Origin: Pseudomonas iranensis
Lineage (GTDB): Bacteria > Pseudomonadota > Gammaproteobacteria > Pseudomonadales > Pseudomonadaceae
Assembly: GCF_014268585.2 (NCBI RefSeq)
Contig: NZ_CP077092.1
Coordinates: 434,001 to 498,000, forward strand
Direction: 5' to 3'
Length of the DNA stretch: 64,000 nt
Within the stretch, counting starts at the first letter, position 1, and the number at the start of each line of letters is the position of its first letter. Below, piece after piece: positions 1 to 11,084 of this stretch. A model generated the notes under the pieces. The model was not told the origin of the DNA. It did no database searches and was given only the letters and a program-made list of their open reading frames with translations. Made by a program: the position numbers and the translations under genes.

Positions 1-223
1 CGAAACGCGACACGCGCAAGCCCAGCGCCGGGTCGCCGCTGGCCTGCACGGCGAGTGCCCACAAGCGCGTGGTGCCGGACAGCGGATAGCGCGCGTTTGG
101 GTCGTCCATCAGCGCTGGGTCGAGCCCGGCCTGTTGGCACAAGGCAAGGCTGTCCAGCCCGAGCGCGTCAAGTTGTTTGCGCAAGGCGCGGGTCCAGCTG
201 GCGAGGGAGGTCGGTTCCTTCAT
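1..223 (-). CDS. AraC-family transcriptional regulator, N-terminal part
   Basis: This is the first 74 codons of a gene that runs off the left edge on the minus strand. The visible residues (MKEPTSLASWTRALRKQL, then LCQQAGLDPALMDD and RYPLSGTTRLWALA) match the N-terminal ligand-sensing domain of the AraC subfamily that carries an arabinose-binding-type N-terminus. The DNA-binding AraC helix-turn-helix would lie outside the window. The gene is divergent from the fatty acid desaturase 100 bp away, so it may control that gene; this is inference. The ATG at 223 is the only plausible start seen. Confidence 0.72.
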   Translation of the reverse strand, partial: MKEPTSLASWTRALRKQLDALGLDSLALCQQAGLDPALMDDPNARYPLSGTTRLWALAVQASGDPALGLRVSRF

Positions 224-323
224 GCGGATTGGCGCGTCCGGTCAACAGGTTGGCGTTCTTGGCTAGCGCGGATCGAACCCCGGCAAGGCACGATGCATTC
301 ATCTTAGACCCGAGGATGGAAGC

Positions 324-1394
324 ATGGACGGTACTTCTGCAAGCCCTGAACGACTGAATGCGGCGCAGCGCTCGGCACATATTCGCCAGGTGGTGCTGGC
401 CAAAGGTGCGCAATTGCGTGAGCGCTACCCGATTCTTCAGCATCAGGATGCCCTCGGTGCGGCGATTCTGGCGTTCGCGCTGGCCGGGATGATCGGCTCG
501 GCGGCGCTGTACATCACTGGCCATATGGCTTGGTGGGTGTGCCTGCTGCTCAACGGGTTTTTCGCCTCGCTGACCCATGAGCTGGAACACGACCTGATCC
601 ACAGCATGTACTTCCGCAAACAGCGCGTACCGCACAACCTGATGATGGGCCTGGTCTGGCTGGCGCGGCCGAGCACAATCAACCCGTGGATCCGTCGCCA
701 CCTGCACCTCAACCATCACAAGGTTTCCGGCACTGAAGCCGACATGGAAGAGCGCGCAATCACCAACGGCGAGCCGTGGGGTTTTGCCCGTCTGCTGATG
801 GTCGGCGACAACCTGATGTCGGCGTTTATCCGCCTGCTCCGCGCCAAGACCTGGGCACACAAGTGGAGCATCGGCAAACGCGTGCTCAAGGTCTACGCAC
901 CGCTGGCGCTGCTGCATTGGGGCGCGTGGTACGTGTTTCTCGGCTTTCACGGGGCCAATGGCATCGCCTATTTGCTGGGCTCGCCAATCGAGTGGTCGGC
1001 CACCACGCTCTCGGTGATGCAGGTGATTGATATCGCCGCCGTGGTGATCATCGGCCCCAACGTGCTGCGCACTTTCTGCCTGCACTTCATCAGCTCGAAC
1101 ATGCATTACTACGGCGACGTCGAACCGGGCAATGTGCTGCAGCAATGCCAGGTGCTGAACCCGTGGTGGCTGTGGCCGTTGCAAGCGTTCTGCTTCAACT
1201 TCGGCAGCAGTCACGGGATTCATCACTTCGTGGTCAAGGAGCCGTTTTACATTCGCCAGATGACCGTGCCGGTGGCGCACAAGGTGATGCGCGAGATGGG
1301 CGTGCGCTTTAATGATTTCGGCACGTTTGGACGGGCGAACCGGTTTGTGCGCAAAGATGAGGAAGTGGTGTCCGGGGAAGCGGTGGAGGCCTGA
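324..1394 (+). CDS. Membrane fatty acid desaturase family protein
   Basis: This 356-residue membrane protein carries the di-iron histidine boxes of the desaturase/hydroxylase superfamily: HELEHDLIH at residues 85-93, HLHLNHH at 126-132 and HGIHH near 300. Hydrophobic spans flank the boxes (about residues 45-83 and 190-255). Members use oxygen to introduce a double bond or hydroxyl group into an acyl chain at the inner membrane. The substrate cannot be read from sequence. It stands alone, divergent from an AraC-type regulator. The ATG at 324 follows a GAGGATGGAAGC stretch that can serve as ribosome-binding site. Confidence 0.8.
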   Translation: MDGTSASPERLNAAQRSAHIRQVVLAKGAQLRERYPILQHQDALGAAILAFALAGMIGSAALYITGHMAWWVCLLLNGFFASLTHELEHDLIHSMYFRKQRVPHNLMMGLVWLARPSTINPWIRRHLHLNHHKVSGTEADMEERAITNGEPWGFARLLMVGDNLMSAFIRLLRAKTWAHKWSIGKRVLKVYAPLALLHWGAWYVFLGFHGANGIAYLLGSPIEWSATTLSVMQVIDIAAVVIIGPNVLRTFCLHFISSNMHYYGDVEPGNVLQQCQVLNPWWLWPLQAFCFNFGSSHGIHHFVVKEPFYIRQMTVPVAHKVMREMGVRFNDFGTFGRANRFVRKDEEVVSGEAVEA

Positions 1395-1400
1395 CAGATG

Positions 1401-1580
1401 CCCCTCACCCTAACCCTCTCCCAAGGGAGAGGGGACTGACCGAGGGATATTGAAGAGCTACACCGACGTGAAAGAGTGCCAGTGAATCCATAATCGACCT
1501 GGATTTCGCAGGTCGATGTTTGACGGCAGACAACTCGGTCGGCTCCCTCTCCCTCTGGGAGAGGGCTGGGGTGAGGGGGG
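1401..1580. repeat. Long palindromic intergenic repeat, copy 1 of 3
   Basis: The element begins CCCCTCACCCTAACCCTCTCC and ends with the inverted form GGGAGAGGGCTGGGGTGAGGGG. Its core contains CAGGTCGATGT and CTCGGTCGG, shared with the copies at 20998 and 52330. It lies between the convergent desaturase and arylsulfatase genes, where it could also act as a transcription end. No open frame of note is inside it. Confidence 0.85.
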
Positions 1581-1594
1581 CTTTTGATCTTGCT

Positions 1595-4031
<2,437 letters not shown>

Positions 4032-4035
<4 letters not shown>

Positions 4036-5630
4036 GCGTGTCTCCAGCGGGTCGCGCGAATTTCCAGGCGTTGGCCGATCAGGTTGAGCAGGGCGCCGGT
4101 GAGGCCGACCAGCAGCATGCCGGCCATGATCAGATCCATGCGCAGCAGCTGCTGCGCGCCGATCATCTGGCTGCCGATGCCGCCATTGGACGGCATGAAA
4201 TATTCAGCGCCGATGGTGCCGAGCCAGGCGTAGATCAGGCTCAATCGCAGCCCGGCGAAGATCCCCGGCGCAGCACCGGGCAGGACCAGTCGACGCAGGC
4301 GCTGGCCGAGGCCGAGGCGCAGCACTTGCGCGGCTTCGTTGAGTTGCGGCGAGAGGTTGGCGACGCTGCGCTGGGTGGCGATGAACAGCGGGAAGAAGGC
4401 GGCGAGAGCGACGAACACCCACTTGGCCAGTTCGCCGAGACCGAACCACGCGGTGAGCAGTGGCACCCAGGCGAAAATCGCGATCTGCCGCAGTGCGGCG
4501 AGTGTCGGGCCGAGCAGGCGTTCGCTGAGACGTGACAGGCCGAGGAGCAAGCCCAGGGCGAAACCGAGGCCGCCACCGATCAGCAAGCCGCCCAGGGTGC
4601 GGCTCAGGCTCAGCGCCATGCCGTTGACCAGCGTACCGTCGAGCAGTCCGTCCCATGTCGTGCTCAGCACAGCCGCAGGGCTGATCAGAATATTCGCGTC
4701 GACCCACTGCTGATCATTGGCGTGTTGCCAGAGCGCCAACAAGCCCAGCGGCAACAGCCACGGTTGCAGGCGTTGCCAGCTTTGATAGCGCGGGCCGCGT
4801 GTGATGTGCGCGGTGGCCGGGTGCGGCCAGTGCACCAGTTTGCGGTCGAGCAGGCCGATGCCGCGATCCATCGCCACGCCGATCAGACCGATCACCACGA
4901 TGCACACGAACACGATGTCGAGCATGAACAACTGCCGCGCCCAGACCATCAGATAGCCGATGCCTTCGCTGGAGGCCAGCAGCTCGACCGCCAGCAACGA
5001 GGTCCAGCCGGCGGCGAGTGCCAGGCGCACGCCGGCCATGAACGCCGGCAGCGCAGCGGGAAGCACCAGGCGCCAAATCAGCAAGCGCGGCGGCAGGCGC
5101 AACACGGCGGCGGCTTCGCGCAGTTTCGGTTGTGCATCGCGCACACCAACCAGTGTGTGCAAGGTCACCGGCACCACAATGGCCTTGATCAGCACCACCA
5201 GTTTCAGCAGTTCGCCGATGCCGAAAAACACCATGAACAGCGGAATCCACGCCAGCGTCGGCACCTGCGCCAATCCGGCGAATGTCGGAAAAACCAGGCG
5301 CTCCAGACGTCGACTGAAGCCCAGTGCGGCGCCAAGCACCGCGCCGGTCGAAACGCCTGCCAACAAGCCCCAGAACAACCGTTGCAGGCTGATCCACAAA
5401 TGACTCCACAACTCGCCTTGGGCCAGTTCCACAGCGCTGCTCCACACCAGCGATGGCGCCGGCAGGATCTGCTCGCTCATCCACTGATTGCGCGCGGCCA
5501 GCCACCACAGGACGAACAGGCTGACGGGCAACAGCCAGGGCAACAGGCGTTGATTCAGGCTCGGCCAGGTGCGACGGCTTTTCAGCGGCGGCGCGGCCAG
5601 CGGCAGGCTGAGCAGAGATTGACGGGCCAT
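4032..5630 (-). CDS. atsB: Sulfate-ester ABC transporter, fused double permease AtsB
   Basis: This 532-residue inner-membrane permease contains two binding-protein-dependent transport domains in one chain. Each half has its own EAA loop: EAAAVLRLPPRLLIWRLVLP in the first and EAAQVLRLGLGQRLRRLVLP in the second. Most SsuC/TauC relatives are about 260 residues and work as dimers, so this is a natural fusion, as described for AtsB. It precedes atsC with a four-base overlap and is divergent from atsR, whose product should deliver the substrate. Confidence 0.9.
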
Positions 5631-5676
5631 GGGTGACCTCCGTTGTCGGGTTGGATCAAGATCGAGTCAAGACCAG

Positions 5677-5748
5677 AAGATCGCAGCCTTCGGCAGCTCC
5701 TACATGAATCGCAATCCCCTGTAGGAGCTGCCGAAGGCTGCGATCTTT
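5677..5748. repeat. Palindromic REP pair, family B
   Basis: The arms GATCGCAGCCTTCGGCAGC and its exact reverse complement are separated by a short spacer, giving a long perfect hairpin. Related copies lie at 45337, 47540 and 63481. It sits directly upstream of atsB. Confidence 0.9.
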
Positions 5749-6011
5749 AGCGGTATTAGCCACACTAAAATAGTTATAAGCCGGCGATTAAAATATCAAT
5801 TTGGAGATAAGCGAAGCCATTTAAGGCTTACAGCCCTGACGCATCCAATGCATTCGAAAAATATTTTCGATGCTGTTAATGCATATCGCGCTGCAAACCG
5901 CACACGCCCTCGCTTAGCTCATATGGATATAAAAATGTGCATTTATAGTATTTAAGTGAAGGTGGGCATCCAGCCTACTTTCGGCTCCTCAGCGATCAAG
6001 GAGCCGCACCC
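5749..6011. promoter_or_regulatory. Divergent atsB/atsR control region
   Basis: This stretch is markedly AT-rich compared with the genes around it and must hold the promoters for atsBCA (minus) and atsR (plus). It contains TAATGCATAT at 5877-5886 (reverse complement of the ATATGCATTA element seen before other sulfur genes) and the palindrome TCGAAAA-ATA-TTTTCGA at 5854-5870. AAGGAG at 5998-6003 is the atsR ribosome-binding site. No gene is seen in it. Confidence 0.6.
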
Positions 6012-7025
6012 ATGAACTTTCCCTTCAAACGAATCATCAGCCTGCTGGCCGCCCCGGCGCTTGCAGGCTTTCTTGCGCTTGGCGCCCAAGCCGAAGAACT
6101 CAAGGAAATCCGCATCGCCGTGCCCGACCTCAGCGCCGGCACTCAACACAGCGGCGGCGGTATCGTCGATGTGCTGCGCGATCAGCAGATCTTCGAAAAG
6201 GCATTCGCCGAGCAGGGCATCAAGATCCAGTGGAGTTTCTTCAAGGGCGCCGGGCCGGTGATCAATGAGGCGTTTGCCAACGGCCAGGTTGATCTGGCTT
6301 ATCTCGGCGATCTGGCCGCGATCATCGGCAAATCCAATGGTCTGGACACGCGCCTGCTCAGCGCCACGGCGCGTGGGGTCAAGCAATACCTCGGCGTGGT
6401 GCCCGGCTCGGGGATCAAGACCCTGCAGGATCTCAAGGGCAAACGCGTGGCGATCTTTCGCGGGACGGCGACGCAGCTGTCGTTCGATGCGGCGCTCGCC
6501 AGTCAGGGCCTGAGCGAGAAGGATCTGAAGGTCATCAATCTGGATTTCAACGCGGCGGTTTCGGCACTCGCGGCCAAGCAGATCGATGCCTCGTGGGGCA
6601 GCTCCGCGCTGAGTGCCTTGCAAGCCAAAGGCCTGGCGGAATTGCCGCTCAACACCAAGGACCTCGGCGGCGCTGGCAGCGTGCAGGCGGTGTTGCTGGG
6701 TAATGGCAAGTTTGTGGACGCCCATCCTGAGGTCATTGCGAAACTGCTCAAGGCGCAGCAGCAAGCGGTCGAGTGGCTGACGCAGGACAGCAACAAGGAC
6801 GCCTATGTGCAGCTGGTATCAGGGCTGGCCAGTTATCCGCCGGTGATTCTGGCTCAGGATCTGAAGGATCAGAATCTCAGCGAGATTTTCCCGTCGACAC
6901 TGGATCCGGTGTTCTTGAGCGGCCTGCAGGACAAGGTTGACCTGGCGGCGGAGCAGAAGCTGATTCGCAAGCCGTTCAAGGTCAGCGATTGGGTGGCGCC
7001 AGAGCTTTCTGCAGCCAGGCTTTAG
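6012..7025 (+). CDS. atsR: Sulfate-ester ABC transporter periplasmic binding protein AtsR
   Basis: A 337-residue periplasmic binding protein of the SsuA/TauA/NMT1 type. An export signal (hydrophobic stretch ending ALGAQA, cut near residue 27) is followed by the binding fold, including VDLAYLGDLAAI and GKRVAIFRGTA. It should bind sulfate esters and hand them to AtsB. AAGGAG lies eight bases before the ATG. It is divergent from atsBCA rather than inside the operon; the shared control region suggests joint regulation. Confidence 0.88.
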   Translation: MNFPFKRIISLLAAPALAGFLALGAQAEELKEIRIAVPDLSAGTQHSGGGIVDVLRDQQIFEKAFAEQGIKIQWSFFKGAGPVINEAFANGQVDLAYLGDLAAIIGKSNGLDTRLLSATARGVKQYLGVVPGSGIKTLQDLKGKRVAIFRGTATQLSFDAALASQGLSEKDLKVINLDFNAAVSALAAKQIDASWGSSALSALQAKGLAELPLNTKDLGGAGSVQAVLLGNGKFVDAHPEVIAKLLKAQQQAVEWLTQDSNKDAYVQLVSGLASYPPVILAQDLKDQNLSEIFPSTLDPVFLSGLQDKVDLAAEQKLIRKPFKVSDWVAPELSAARL

Positions 7026-7043
7026 ATCTCCAGCGTCTTTCCA

Positions 7044-7147
7044 GATCGTTCCCACGCTCCGCGTGGGAATGCAGCCGAGGACGCTCCGCGTCCTTTGTGA
7101 CGCAGAGCGTCACGGGTTTCATTCCCACGCAGAGCGTGGGAACGATC
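7044..7147. repeat. Palindromic repeat, family C
   Basis: The element starts GATCGTTCCCACGCTCCGCG and ends with its inverted form. Between the arms are smaller palindromes (GGACGCTCCGCGTCC and GACGCAGAGCGTC). Copies lie at 9228 and 56268. It separates the convergent atsR and LysR genes. Confidence 0.9.
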
Positions 7148-7168
7148 GGCGTGTGCCACGAAGGTTTT

Positions 7169-8104
7169 TCAGACGGCGACGCTGACGTCCTGCCGATCCA
7201 CCGCGACCAACGTCTCGATCATTGCCCTCGCCGCCGGCGACAACCGGAATCCGGTGCGGCTGACGATGCCGCAGCGGGCGTTCATGCTTTCGAGGTTCTG
7301 CGGCAGGTTGCGCCAGTGCAACAGCACCAGCGAACCCTTGGCGACATCCTCAATAAACGCCTCCTCCGTGCCGACGCCGATTGCATTGGATTGCAGCACC
7401 ACTTTGACCAGTGCCGGAAAGTGCTCGGTCTCGATGGTCGGCGAGAAATCGATGCGCCCGCTGAGATTCGCCAGCAGCTTGCGAATGCCCGGCGGGATCA
7501 GGGTGGCGGCCAGCGGGTAGTCGAACATGTCGTTGGTCGACAGGCTTTCCTTGGCCAGCAACGGATGCCCCGGCCGGCAGAAAAATACCCCGCGCTTGGG
7601 CGTCAGCGGTTGCGTCTGGAAATTCGGATCGGACTCGAAATGACGGATGTCGGCGATGAAGAATTCGATCTCTTCGCGGCTCAGCGCGCGGCTCAGTTTT
7701 TCCCAGTTATCAACCTGAAAACAGGTGCGCACTTTCGGGTGCGCATTGATGAATTGCGCCACCGCGTCCGGCACCAGTTTCACCGCTGGCGCCGGCCCGC
7801 AACCAAAATGCACTTCGCCGGCGTCGAGCTTGGTCATTTGCGTCACTTCAGCGCTGAGCAACGCTGCGCCCTGCACCAGGCTCAAGGCGTGTTGCAGCAC
7901 CACCTGGCCCTCGGGCGTGGGGCGCAGATCCTTGTTGCCGCGATCGACCAGCACGCAACCGAACTCCTGCTCCAGCCCCTGAATGCTGCGGCTGAACGCC
8001 GGTTGAGTGATGCCCATGGCGTCGGCCGCACGGACAAAACTGCGGTGTTCGTTGAGGGCGATGAAGTAGCGCAACTGGCGAAGATCCATATGCTTTTCCG
8101 GCAT
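7169..8104 (-). CDS. LysR-family regulator, SftR-like, beside atsK
   Basis: A LysR-type activator with an N-terminal winged helix (LRQLRYFIALNEHRSFVRAA, then MGITQPAFSRSI) and an effector domain beginning near EVHFGCGPAPA. The first codons may be MPEKH or the internal ATG at 8089 (MDLRQLRYF), which fits the family better. It is divergent from atsK and clearly paralogous to the regulator at 11085: both share FGCGPAPA, EEF/EIEFF(V/I)AD and GYRLSP/GFRLSP. A role in sulfate-ester control, as for SftR of P. putida, is inference from context. Confidence 0.85.
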   Translation of the reverse strand: MPEKHMDLRQLRYFIALNEHRSFVRAADAMGITQPAFSRSIQGLEQEFGCVLVDRGNKDLRPTPEGQVVLQHALSLVQGAALLSAEVTQMTKLDAGEVHFGCGPAPAVKLVPDAVAQFINAHPKVRTCFQVDNWEKLSRALSREEIEFFIADIRHFESDPNFQTQPLTPKRGVFFCRPGHPLLAKESLSTNDMFDYPLAATLIPPGIRKLLANLSGRIDFSPTIETEHFPALVKVVLQSNAIGVGTEEAFIEDVAKGSLVLLHWRNLPQNLESMNARCGIVSRTGFRLSPAARAMIETLVAVDRQDVSVAV

Positions 8105-8271
8105 CCTAAAAATAGCTCGAAGGCATTTGCGACAAGGGTTGCTTGAGGTTTTAAATGCAAGCTCTTATTCCGTCAACGAAGCATGTGAATATCTATTAGA
8201 TATAAATGGAATATAGATAGAGCGTTGTTTCGCTGCCGCCAAAACCGCAAACCGTCGATGAGGGTCTTCCC
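8105..8271. promoter_or_regulatory. Divergent LysR/atsK control region
   Basis: An AT-rich stretch holding CTTATTCC at 8164-8171 and an A/T-rich tract at about 8188-8220 suited to a promoter for atsK. The same CTTATTCC octamer precedes the hydrolase at 18384 and the transporter operon at 21579. Confidence 0.5.
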
Positions 8272-9192
8272 ATGAGCAATGCTGCACTCGCCGTAAAACC
8301 CGTTTCTCACGCGCTGGAAATTCACCCGGTAGCCGGACGTATCGGTGCCGAAATCCGCGGCGTGCATCTGTCCGGTGAGCTGGACGCCGCCACTGTCGAA
8401 GCCATCCAGCAAGCCTTGGTCGAATACAAAGTGCTGTTCTTCCGCGAGCAGACGCAGCTCGACGATCAGCGTCAGGAAGCCTTCGCCCATCTGCTTGGCG
8501 AACCGGTGGCACACCCGACCGTGCCATCGCGCGAAGGCACCCGTTACCTGCTCGAGCTGGACGGCGCCGAAGGTCAGCGCGCCAACTCCTGGCACACCGA
8601 CGTAACCTTCGTCGACGCCTACCCGAAAGCCTCGATCCTGCGCTCGGTGGTCGCCCCGGCCTTCGGCGGCGATACGCTGTGGGCCAACACCGCAACGGCA
8701 TACAGCGGCTTGCCGAGCGAGCTGCGTGAGCTGGCCGACAAACTGACCGCTGTGCACAGCAACGAGTACGACTACGCCGGTGCGAAGCCGGACGTCTCGG
8801 CAGAGAAGCTGGAGCGCTATCGCAAAGTCTTCACCTCGACTGTCTACGAAACCGAGCACCCGGTGGTGCGCGTGCACCCGATCAGCGGCGAGAAGAGCTT
8901 GCTGCTGGGGCATTTCGTCAAACGCATCAAAGGTTATTCACAGGCCGATTCGGCACACTTGTTCGGCTTGCTGCAGAGCCATGTGATCCGCCAGGAAAAC
9001 ACTGTGCGCTGGCGCTGGCAGGCCGGTGATGTGGCGATCTGGGACAACCGCTCGACGCAGCATTACGCGATTGATGATTACGGCACCCAGGATCGCGTGG
9101 TGCGCCGGGTGACGCTCAAGGGCGAGGTGCCAGTAGGGGTGAGTGGGCAGCGCAGCCAGACCATCAAAGGTCCGGATATCGTCGGCGTCTGA
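8272..9192 (+). CDS. atsK: Alkylsulfatase AtsK, Fe(II)/2-oxoglutarate dioxygenase
   Basis: A 306-residue TauD-family dioxygenase that would oxidise alkyl sulfate esters, releasing the aldehyde and sulfate while 2-oxoglutarate becomes succinate. The iron-binding triad is visible as His108, Asp110 (NSWHTDVTF) and His264 (STQHYAIDDY); Arg275 and Arg279 stand where the co-substrate carboxylate is bound. These numbers agree with those known for P. putida AtsK. The other TauD-family gene in the window lies in a tau operon at 52526, so this one is the better candidate for sulfate esters. It stands alone between a divergent LysR gene and repeats. Confidence 0.92.
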   Translation: MSNAALAVKPVSHALEIHPVAGRIGAEIRGVHLSGELDAATVEAIQQALVEYKVLFFREQTQLDDQRQEAFAHLLGEPVAHPTVPSREGTRYLLELDGAEGQRANSWHTDVTFVDAYPKASILRSVVAPAFGGDTLWANTATAYSGLPSELRELADKLTAVHSNEYDYAGAKPDVSAEKLERYRKVFTSTVYETEHPVVRVHPISGEKSLLLGHFVKRIKGYSQADSAHLFGLLQSHVIRQENTVRWRWQAGDVAIWDNRSTQHYAIDDYGTQDRVVRRVTLKGEVPVGVSGQRSQTIKGPDIVGV

Positions 9193-9199
9193 TCGGGCC

Positions 9200-9226
9200 T
9201 CTTCGCGAGCTGGCTCGCTCCCACAT
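9200..9226. repeat. Single REP sequence, family D
   Basis: TTCGCGAGCTGGCTCGCTCC followed by CACAT is a single short REP palindrome directly after atsK and next to a family C repeat. Confidence 0.8.
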
Positions 9227-9227
9227 T

Positions 9228-9334
9228 GATCGTTCCCGCGCTCTGCGTGGGAATGCCTCAACGGACGCTCTGCGTCCGGTTTTGGGACGCGGAGCGTCCC
9301 GGGCTGCATTCCCACGCGGAGCGTGGGAACGATC
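9228..9334. repeat. Palindromic repeat, family C
   Basis: Second copy of the GATCGTTCCC...GGGAACGATC element, here with GCGCTCTGCGTGGG in the left arm. It lies between convergent atsK and the sulfatase-superfamily gene. Confidence 0.88.
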
Positions 9335-9346
9335 ATTTGATCACGG

Positions 9347-10972
9347 CTACCACACACCAATCTGAACAACCTTCTCGGTTTCCGGCTCGCCATAACGAAA
9401 CCGCTGCCCGCGCAAGTCGATCTCCTGATGGCTGATCGTCGTCCGCCGCTTCAGTCCGCGCATCCACTGAAACAGATACCCCGCATGCTCCTCGCGCACC
9501 GCCGCGTACGCCGGGTCCTCACCCAGATCACTCAGCTCCTGCGGATCATTCAACAGATCAAACAGCTGCGGTCTAAACCCGTCGTACGCCAGGTATTTCC
9601 AGCGCTCGCTGCGCACCATGGTCATGCGGCACCGGTCGATCGGCTGGCCGAGGCGTTCCCGCGCCGGGGCCTGGAAGGCGTAGTCGTATTCGCTGATTGC
9701 ATAGCGGCGCCAATCGGGATTTTCCCCGTGCAGCAGCGGGATCAATGAACGCCCTTCCAGCCGGTGTTCCGCGCCCGCTAATCCCAACGCTTGAAGAAAC
9801 GTCGGCAACGCATCAATGGTTTCCGCCAGCCGCTCATCGACAGTGCCGCGAGTGACATCCGCCGCCGCCCGAGGATCGCGAACGATCAGCGGCACGCCCA
9901 CCGCCTGCTCCAGCAAAAACTCCTTCTCACCGAGCCAATGATCGCCAAGGAAATCGCCGTGATCGCTGGTGAACACGATCAACGTGTCATCCCAACGCCC
10001 GTTGCTCTGCAGAAAATCGAACAGCCGCCCCAACTGATCATCCACTTGCTTGATCAGGCCCATGTAGGTGGGGATTACATTCAATCGTACTGAATCGCGG
10101 GAGAAGTTGAGGCTTTCCTCATGCTGGCGAAAGGCAGTGTATACGGGGTGTTTGCTGGCTGCGGAGGGCGTCGCGCGGACCGCTTCGAGAATCGATTTCG
10201 TACTGTACAAGGCGTGGTACGGTTCCGGTACGATGTAGGGCCAGTGCGGTTTGATGTACGAGAGGTGTAAACACCAGGATTTCTCGCCTTGCTCGGTGAT
10301 GAAGTCGATGGCGCGATTTGTAGTGTAGACAGTCTCTGAGTGTTGCTCGGGAATTCGTGCTGGCAAATTCGCATGACGCATTTTCCAGCCGCTGAGGATT
10401 TCACCGTTCTCGCCTTCGGCGGCATTCGCCCAGTCGTGCCAGGGATTCTTGCCATCGAAGCCCTGCGCGCGCAGGTATTGGGTATAGGGCGCGGATTCGC
10501 GCTTGTCGTCGAATGACGGATCGTCGGGGTAGATACCGTCGTGGCGCAGGTACGGTTCGAAGCCGACCTCATTGAGCAACTCGGCTTGCGCGCTGTCCGG
10601 GTTGATTGCCAGGCGCTGCAAGGCGTCGACATTGGCCGTCGCATGGGTCTTGCCGACCAGCGCGGTGCGGATGCCGTGAGGTCGCAGGTAATCGCCGATC
10701 GTCAATTCATCCAGCGGCAACGGCACCGCGTTCCAGGCCACTTGATGGCTGCTGACATAGCGCCCGGTGTAGGCCGACATCCGCGACGGGCCGCAGATCG
10801 TGCCTTGGGTGTAGGCACGGCTGAAACGAACGCCTTCGGCGGCGAGGCGATTGATGTTCGGTGTGTGCAGATGCGGGTGGCCGTAGCAGGACAGGTAATC
10901 GCGGCGCAGTTGATCGCACATGATGTACAGCACGTTGCGCACGGGGTTGGATGGGGTGGGCATGGAGTTCAC
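9347..10972 (-). CDS. Sulfatase-superfamily hydrolase, phosphonate monoester hydrolase-like
   Basis: A 541-residue type I sulfatase-superfamily enzyme without a signal peptide. CGPSR at residues 60-64 is the formylglycine motif (C-x-P-x-R), and MCDQLRRDY near the start plus FTSDHGDFLGDH supply metal ligands. The stretches TYMGLIKQVDDQLGR and WDDTLIVFTSDHG and the C-terminal layout resemble phosphonate monoester hydrolases/phosphodiesterases of rhizobia more than AtsA or choline sulfatase. The substrate could be a sulfate mono- or diester. The adjacent LysR gene, receptor and other sulfur genes favour a sulfur role. Location is cytoplasmic. Confidence 0.8.
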   Translation of the reverse strand: MNSMPTPSNPVRNVLYIMCDQLRRDYLSCYGHPHLHTPNINRLAAEGVRFSRAYTQGTICGPSRMSAYTGRYVSSHQVAWNAVPLPLDELTIGDYLRPHGIRTALVGKTHATANVDALQRLAINPDSAQAELLNEVGFEPYLRHDGIYPDDPSFDDKRESAPYTQYLRAQGFDGKNPWHDWANAAEGENGEILSGWKMRHANLPARIPEQHSETVYTTNRAIDFITEQGEKSWCLHLSYIKPHWPYIVPEPYHALYSTKSILEAVRATPSAASKHPVYTAFRQHEESLNFSRDSVRLNVIPTYMGLIKQVDDQLGRLFDFLQSNGRWDDTLIVFTSDHGDFLGDHWLGEKEFLLEQAVGVPLIVRDPRAAADVTRGTVDERLAETIDALPTFLQALGLAGAEHRLEGRSLIPLLHGENPDWRRYAISEYDYAFQAPARERLGQPIDRCRMTMVRSERWKYLAYDGFRPQLFDLLNDPQELSDLGEDPAYAAVREEHAGYLFQWMRGLKRRTTISHQEIDLRGQRFRYGEPETEKVVQIGVW

Positions 10973-11084
10973 CGGTCAGTGGGACAGGTGAGGGTTTTCG
11001 CTGTCGGTGGGGGTTTTCGGCAAGTGCATTTGGGGAATGGTTTTTATGCAGCGATTGCATCAGCCTGCTCGCGAAGGGGCCAGC

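Noticed and set aside
168..1280. Long minus-strand open frame over the desaturase
   Set aside because: It is antisense to a clear desaturase gene, is rich in His, Arg and Gln as expected from a GC-rich shadow, and has no family features.
5854..5870. Palindrome considered as a transcription terminator
   Set aside because: It is AT-rich with a three-base loop and lies between divergent genes, where no transcript ends.
7044..7147. Repeat clusters considered as a CRISPR array
   Set aside because: The units are inverted palindromes without regular spacers, and no cas genes are present.
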